From Nymphaea colorata (Eukaryota > Streptophyta > Magnoliopsida > Nymphaeales > Nymphaeaceae), in assembly GCF_008831285.2 (NCBI RefSeq), contig NC_045145.1, forward strand, positions 4,068,723 through 4,132,722: a stretch of DNA of 64,000 bases, written 5' to 3'. The notes beneath the pieces were generated by a model, which was not told where the DNA came from, did no database searches, and saw nothing but the letters and a program-made list of their open reading frames with translations. Below are positions 58,021-64,000 of this stretch, piece after piece. Each line of letters begins with the position of its first letter. Position 1 is the first letter of the stretch. The translations under genes and the position numbers were made by a program.

Positions 58021-59720
58021 CTAGTTGACTTCTATTCATTTCTGTAGCTCTTATCAATTCCTGTCGCACTTTCAGCATTTGATGAGAAAGCAGCCTGCAT
58101 GCCTCACTTCCACCAAAGTCACTGGAAACAGTAGCTTGCTATTTTCTTCTTCAGTCACTATCAAACCTTTCTTAAGGCGAAGAAGTTTTCACATATATTT
58201 CTTACTTCTTTTGGAAACTCCATCAGCTGGCCATCGCTTTACAATCTAAAAATCATGTTTTTGTTCTTCATGCTCTAGCAATGGTGTGAAAATATGCAGT
58301 ATTTCTGTCTTCCTTGCAAATTAATTGAGCACAAGATTTCTGTCACCAACTGGATTCTTCCTCACTTACGGCTGCATTCAACTCCTATCTAAGAACCCAT
58401 TCTAACTCCAAAACTCACATTTGGCCAAAGTCAGCGAGGCTCTGGACTTTATTTAATTCTTCTTTGATGCTTTAGTATCACCATAGCACAGTTTATTCCA
58501 TCAGGCAACGCAATGTCTCACATTTTCAAGTCTTCTGATTATTTTTAACATCAGGCATCCATGCATATATTTACTCCCTGATTCTTGCACTAGTCATAAG
58601 TACTCTTCTGTCACGCTAGCACTTCCGTCATGCTAGCAGGTGTATAACCTAAACATAGATATAAAGATATTCTTTTTCATGCCTAAAGAGGATTCAAAAA
58701 TTAACGAGTTGTTATCAGAAATAATCCTACTTGAGAGAGTTGTAGCGTCTCCATTGTTCATCCCACCATTGATTGGGAAGACACCAATCGATCCTTCATA
58801 ATATCGCTTCAGCCTCCTAGCGATTATTAGATGATGTATAAGTTTTGTGCACATTCTCCAAGACTTTCCATCAGCCATCTCTTAGGAAACATACAAATCT
58901 GCTGAAGGACGCTCTCTTTGAGGTGCAACCAATTTTGTCTAAGCTCCTTCTTGGTAGCCTTGAGTAATTCTGGAGAGATTTTCTAGGGCAGTAGAATGAC
59001 CTCTTAGATCTAGGGGAAGGTAAACACCTGCTGCAACAATCTGCTGAGCTTTATAAATGTGAGACATGATATAACCGCCTTGAATATAGCATACTTGGAG
59101 TGCAACTTAAAAAATTACAAAACAAATGCAATTAACAAATAGATGCTTTCATTAATTCTCAATCAGCCTAACAAAAATGTCTGTTAATCAAAATCATTCT
59201 GCAAGAATGAAGAAAATAAAAAAAAATGACGCCGAGTGAATATTCCCAAAAAAATGCCACTACATATATTTTGCCTATATATCGTGCTCGAAGGATTTTC
59301 GAACTTGCGTTAGTGTACTTGGAGTTCAAAGCCAAGGCCAATTGTAATGCGTGATCTCAATGCATCATTGCTACCAACATGTTGCTTTTGTTTTGGACTC
59401 AAAGCAGCAGTTTAAGATAGCTTTGGATGGTCTTATAAAACGAGAAACTTGAATCAAGTTCGCAAGAGCAATCCACTAAACAATGGGAAGAGCATCTTCA
59501 TCCACCACCAATATCTATTCCTCCATTTTTATAATTTCAATCTTACTCATAACTTACTGACAATTTGGTTTGTTGCGAAATGGAGGCACGCTGGTGAGAG
59601 GAATAGCGATGCAATGATGGGGCGAGTCACTAGGTAGGGTGAGGCATCTGCCTCCCTCCATTCTCGGCGAGGTAAGCACTGGCCTCTTCTTTGGTGTTTG
59701 GTTGTGTGTGCATTTAACCG
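58021..59720. other. Spacer, possibly LINE-derived on the left
   Basis: 58020-58880 may continue the LINE on the minus strand (frame at 58633-58878 includes WRMCTKLIHHLIIARRL), without a definite RT motif. 58900-59720 holds nothing I recognise. Confidence 0.35.
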
Positions 59721-59723
59721 GAG

Positions 59724-59805
59724 GCGGAGCTAGAAATTTTTCATGAAGGAGGCCAAGTTAAAGTTTATAAATTTTAATAGTCACCGAAATATCTTAGGTC
59801 ATGGG
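59724..59805. mobile_element. Truncated GGGGCGGAGC-family MITE
   Basis: Starts GGAGGCGGAGCTAGAAATTT and shares TTTTTCATGAAGGAGGCC and AAGTTAAAGTTT with the elements at 1473, 7265 and 27484. Family homology is lost at about 59800 and the right end is absent. Confidence 0.65.
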
Positions 59806-60289
59806 TAAAATCATGACCAATTGGTGAAAAACCATGCCTTTATGAAAATGAGGTGGATAATGTTTTTGGTCCTGGTCCCACTTGCCTTGGTGAAAATGTT
59901 CAGTTTCTCAACCCATTGCCACGGTTCTAGCTGTGGCCGGTGCCCAGTAAATTTGATTGAGAAATTTTATTTGGTTACATAAACTATGATCAAAACAGTG
60001 AGACAGGGACCAATAACAAAACCTAATCAATACTTCAAACTCTATGTGAACCTTTTCTTTTAAACAAACAGAAGCTTTTATTCTACTAGGGAACAACTTT
60101 GCAAGACCACTTGTGCGGAAGTTAATGTCCGCAAATTGCTTCCACTATATCATTCTATACGGAATTCGTTATGATCATATAACTAATATGAGTGTTTCTT
60201 GTCATTGAAAGTCACAAAAAGTGCGGAAAGAACGTGATAAAAATGCAAAAAGAACGTGATAAATTAAATTGCTTTTTAAAACTTAAAAA

Positions 60290-60530
60290 ATGTGCTACTT
60301 TGAAAAAAAAACATTAGAAATAACAAGTTTTTCACTTTTTTTCATTTTTTTTAATGTCAATTGCAAATCTACTTGTCTTTTGATGTTTGTGTTATTAGTT
60401 TCTCACTTATTTTATTTTAACCTCATTTTTAGTTTTTTTAATTTTTAAAAATTTATGTTATTTTTCTCATTTGTTCTGTTTTTTCCAAGTTCACCATAAA
60501 AAACCTCACCGTTTAAAACTCCGAAACGTT
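60290..60530. mobile_element. AT-rich MITE relic related to 404-773
   Basis: Inverted relative of the insertion at 404-773: GCAAATCTACTTGTC..GTGTTATTAGTTTCTCAC here corresponds to GTGAGAAACTAATAACACAAAC there, and GTTTAAAACTCCGAAACGTT to AGAGTTTTAAATGCCAACG. The ends were not resolved. Confidence 0.55.
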
Positions 60531-61092
60531 ATTTGTGGTTATGATTGAAACTTGGGGCAAAGTTAGATATCATGCTCCAGCAAGAACCTTTAATAAGCTT
60601 CCTTTTGCCAAAAATCTTTTATATTCATTTTTCTTGAATTAAAAAAAGAAGGAAGTTACGAAACTATCAAAATACATAGGTTTTAGTAGTTTTGCATAAG
60701 GCAGCAACATGACAATCAGAACTTGTAGTTTCAGCTGCGGCTAATTAATAATGAAAGCATAACACAGTGCGTTAAAAACAGAATTTTATTACTACTAACA
60801 TATTATGATTAATATGGCAATACCCCACCAACCATATCTTAGAAAGACTATCGAGACAGAAGTTGGGTATAAGATCCATAACATGCGGATCACAAACACA
60901 AGAAAAAAACAATGTACACAAATGATGTACCACCAACATATAAGCTACATAAAGACTTGAACATTCAAACATTAGACACTTGTTTTTATTCTTAGTACAT
61001 TGGGCTGCATTATTTATTACGTAGGGCAGCTTCTGCTTCACTATATCGTATTATTGATGCACTAGCTTCATCTATATGAAGCTGCAGACCTT
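60531..61092. other. Downstream region of the cystatin-like gene
   Basis: No gene is seen. The sequence is AT-rich, and the minus strand likely holds the 3' untranslated region and polyadenylation signals of the gene at 61093-61734. Confidence 0.4.
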
Positions 61093-61734
61093 CTATGGCA
61101 TTATTGGATAGAAGTAACCAAAGTTGTGGACCGGAGGGTAGCCAGGTGCATTCAGATCTTCCAAAACTTCAGTTCTGTACTTCTTTCCACCACGCACTAT
61201 AGTGATAAACCGGTATGTGTAATGGCTGGTTCCGCGATCCAGTACCCAACAATCCTTCACAGCCACAAACTGGAGGTTACCATGATTCTGTTGATTGTAC
61301 ATATCCACAGCAAATTCACCAAGCTCTCTATATTTTCGATGTGGATGGCAATTCGGGTTATGTTTCCAAATTGGAGGTGAAGGCGGCGCCACCAATATGA
61401 AGTAACCAAGGTTGAAAACCGGATGGTAGCCGGCTGCAGGCCTATGTTCCAGGACTTCAGTTCTATACTTCTGTCCACCACCAACAATGGTGAAAAAGTG
61501 GTAGGTGTAATGGCCGGATCCGCGATCCAGTACATGGCAATCTTCCACTTTCACAAAATGGAGGTTGCCATCATTCTGTTTATTGTACCAGTGTACAGCA
61601 AATTCACCAAGCTTTTTGTATTTTGCGTGTGGCCAACAAGCAGGGTTATGATCCCAGTCAGAAGAGGCAGCAGGAGCCACAAGAGCCATGGCCGCAGTCA
61701 GCAGCAGAGCCACCGACGGAAGGAAGTGGGCCAT
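61093..61734 (-). CDS. Secreted double cystatin-like protein
   Basis: One uninterrupted exon encodes 213 residues from the Met of MAHFLPSVALLL. An upstream in-frame Met at 61758 would add 8 residues; the inner Met is preferred because a signal peptide starts there (hydrophobic to about residue 22, cleavage near ASS25). Two repeats follow. Repeat 1 (about 28-115) has YKKLGEFAVHWYNKQND; repeat 2 (about 124-213) has YRELGEFAVDMYNQQNH. Both fit the LARFAV-like helix of phytocystatins. Each repeat has two Cys (33 and 66; 129 and 162) that could pair. The QxVxG papain-binding loop is not present; the same place reads CHVLDRG and CWVLDRG. A plausible role is an apoplastic cystatin-fold protein with altered or lost protease inhibition; this is inference. 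Confidence 0.85.
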   Translation of the reverse strand: MAHFLPSVALLLTAAMALVAPAASSDWDHNPACWPHAKYKKLGEFAVHWYNKQNDGNLHFVKVEDCHVLDRGSGHYTYHFFTIVGGGQKYRTEVLEHRPAAGYHPVFNLGYFILVAPPSPPIWKHNPNCHPHRKYRELGEFAVDMYNQQNHGNLQFVAVKDCWVLDRGTSHYTYRFITIVRGGKKYRTEVLEDLNAPGYPPVHNFGYFYPIMP

Positions 61735-61844
61735 CAGGGTATACGAAAAGTACCACAATAAGTTGGCGGAGAGCAGGGGAATTTCTAGTGAGGAAGCAAT
61801 ACTGGGGTGAACAGATGATGAGACCCACTAGTGTCTTAGGTGAC

Positions 61845-61852
61845 ATTTATAG
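61845..61852 (-). promoter_or_regulatory. Candidate TATA box of the cystatin-like gene
   Basis: On the minus strand CCTATAAATG lies about 110 bp before the preferred ATG and about 90 bp before the upstream one. This spacing would give a leader of roughly 80 bp. It is the best TATA match in the region. Confidence 0.55.
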
Positions 61853-62407
61853 GCAAAAGCCTGTGGAGCTAGTCAGCAAGTTAGAGATTATTCTGTGTGC
61901 AGGGTGCCCAGCTAGAACAGAAAACAAGGGACCAATTTTAATCCGCCTAGATAACATAAAGAACCCGGCTGAGTTAGTGTACCTAAAAAGAAAGAAGTAC
62001 GGACTTCATCAACACTGGCAACCCCTAAGAAAACAAGGACGAAGTCAGACATAAGAAGTAAACATAAACACTTAATCATGGCAGCCGACACAGGGAACAG
62101 TAAACCGCAAGCAAGTGTTTGAGAAAGTTCTCTACGATTCAAAAGTGGGGAAGCGAGCGAAGTTTTGCATCAAGAATAGTTTGAATTGAATAGAAACTTC
62201 CAAGAAACCCCATTATGTCAGTTTCTTGGATTCATATCAAGGAACAAAGGCTGCAGCAAAAAGCACTAGCCAATATACGCATGACCTCACATGAAATAAT
62301 GTTTTCAATTGAGAAACTGGATTTCGAGTGGATCCAACCCCCTGTACTCAATGTGGTTCTGGTAACTTTGATGATAACATATGAAAACCATGAGGTAAGA
62401 AACCAAC

Positions 62408-62490
62408 ATGCAGAATACATGTAGAAGCTACAAACCAACCAAAGAAACCAACATGCAGAATACATGTAGAAGCTACAAACCAACCAAAAC
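62408..62490 (+). repeat. 45-bp tandem duplication
   Basis: Two near-identical head-to-tail copies of a unit around ATGCAGAATACATGTAGAAG followed by CTACAAACCAACCAAA. Confidence 0.85.
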
Positions 62491-63292
62491 GAAATTAAGT
62501 AGTTCAAATATCCAAAGGACTCCCCAATTTCCCGTGCTTTTCACGCATTTCACTGTTGTAGAATATAAGGCTATGAACGGTTCAATGGTTAATTGTGATT
62601 TCAATTGTCTGCAATTAGACCAGGTCACGTCTTGATTTTGCTGCGTTTTTTGCATGATGAAGAAGCCACCGCTTAAAACGCACACGTTTCTTAGGCTATA
62701 CTTTAGGACCCATATTTAACACCAGAATAAGTCATCATGGCCACAGTTTTTCAATGGCAATTGGACAACTGGAGAATTTTTTGCCTTTGTTCTATCTGGA
62801 TGTAAGTCAGTGGCTTACATTTATCCCATTTGAACCTAAAATATGATGTTGAATTTGATAAACAGGTCAAGATCGGTTGGTAACTATAATTCAGGCTTTG
62901 CTTGCTATATTTTCAGGTGAGTGGGAAAGACCCACCACTGCCTAAAGGTTGAAGCCTCCACCCAACTCCAACTCCTCATTTACTGGTCTGATTTTGGTCT
63001 TTGGTTGCTGTATTGCATCTGAATTTCATTCTATAAACCCGAAACAGCAAATGCCACTATAACCCGAACTTGGCAGCATGTAGAACTCAGACCTAATCTG
63101 TTTCTATGCCCAGATTTGGCTTTGCAAAGTATCCATCCGGACTTGGTCCGAGTGCTTGACATCTTTTCACGTCATGTCCAATAACTACATCTGACTTTGC
63201 TTATGCTTAGACCAAGCCAAAGCTTAACCACCTATATTCCATGGTTTTGTCCACGTGATCTTTATTTATAGTGGTCAAAGAATAGGGCGAAC

Positions 63293-63296
<4 letters not shown>

Positions 63297-63339
<43 letters not shown>

Positions 63340-63440
63340 CATCTTGATACAATGCATTACACACTGTTCTGTACACTGTTCTGTAAGAGGCTGGGTCAGA
63401 GCGAGAAATCTAGAGGTTATATATATATGAAATCTAGAGG

Positions 63441-63470
<30 letters not shown>
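63297..63470. repeat. TA microsatellites
   Basis: Two TA runs (63297-63340 and 63436-63470) flank a segment in which GAAATCTAGAGGTTATATATAT is present twice. Confidence 0.9.
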
Positions 63471-63474
<4 letters not shown>

Positions 63475-64000
63475 CGCTTTTTATCATTTTTTTTATTTAA
63501 GTCAGACGTTTAACTGAATCGGTGAGGATGATTTGCTGAATCAGCCGATTGGCCGTTTCAGGCAACAAAAATATTAATAATTATTTTAAAAATAAATGGA
63601 AAATATATAAGATAAGAAACAAAATAAGTTAGAAAATGGTCGAAACGTGACACGTGGCAGCTCTAATTAGATGAAGAATCGCCAATTCTATCTGAAGTAG
63701 GCTATTGAGGCTGATTTGGGACTCATAAGTCGTAAAATGTGCCAACTTAGGCTTAAACCAAGGAAAAGTTTCCAATAACCTCCATCGACTCCCTGTGTTT
63801 AGTTTAAGAATGTCCAAGGATCAGATTCTAAAAGATACACCATTTATCATATCCGGTTCATTGGATGTTCACATATTTAGATTTTAATATGTATGACGAA
63901 AAGCCTATATCATATCTGAATCTAAACTTTAATTTGAAATCTAAATCCAATCAGAGACAGACTTTTAAGTTCACAAGCGAATCCAAATTCAACTTTGGGA

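Larger units (their letters stand above)
61860..64000. other. Upstream region of cystatin-like gene and window end
   Basis: No gene was recognised. 62408-62490 holds two tandem copies of a roughly 45-bp unit containing CATGCAGAATACATGTAGAAG. Long TA microsatellites lie at 63297-63340 and 63436-63470. 63810-64000 resembles the GGATTTGGAT/CAGATTC-type MITE family and runs off the window. Confidence 0.5.

Noticed and set aside
58021-58880. Reverse transcriptase of the LINE on the minus strand
   Set aside because: Expected position, but no definite RT motif (such as YADD) could be read; left unassigned.
61126-61761. Plus-strand frames opposite the cystatin-like gene
   Set aside because: They are shadows of the minus-strand coding sequence, which alone has a signal peptide, repeated domains and an upstream TATA.

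Overview
This is a flowering-plant nuclear segment, rich in transposons and low in GC. The evidence is spliced family-1 UDP-glycosyltransferase (UGT) genes, Ty1/copia, CACTA, hAT and LINE remnants, many TIR miniature elements, and AT microsatellites. I cannot fix the species. No tRNA, rRNA, CRISPR or bacterial-type operon was recognised.

Host genes. Two intact two-exon UGTs of UGT83A type lie in tandem on + (15251-18354 and 20598-22991). A third copy (39890-41497) is a pseudogene that keeps only the end of the intron and a frameshifted exon 2. Their flanks are also duplicated, and further copies of the downstream flank (about 5820-6920, 33640-34500, 36400-38530, 42180-43560) suggest the window is a decayed segmental-duplication array. 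On - near the right end (61093-61734) is a compact single-exon gene for a predicted secreted protein with two cystatin-like domains.

Transposon layers. (1) 1-5270, - strand: an old copia element, split by at least four later insertions, two with exact 8-bp target-site duplications (TSDs). (2) 8282-13569, +: a copia element with both LTRs, a 5-bp TSD and many stops. (3) 23366-32612, +: a copia element in the 3' flank of UGT copy 2. About 520 bp of its gag/protease is present twice, on either side of 4.4 kb of foreign DNA that includes a long foldback repeat. (4) 43563-47146, +: an internally deleted CACTA element; a smaller relative sits at 4046-4892. (5) 47697-54234, +: a 6.5-kb hAT element with an exact 8-bp TSD, a nearly intact transposase gene and, behind it, what looks like the captured 5' coding part of a host HD-Zip class I homeobox gene. 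(6) 57120-58020, -: an L1-type LINE tail. Several MITE families fill the gaps.

The likely functional genes are the two UGTs (cytosolic small-molecule glycosylation) and the cystatin-like gene (secreted, possibly defensive). The most unusual items are the hAT element carrying the homeobox fragment, the repeat-flanked insertion inside the copia element, and the double cystatin-like protein that lacks the usual inhibitory loop.
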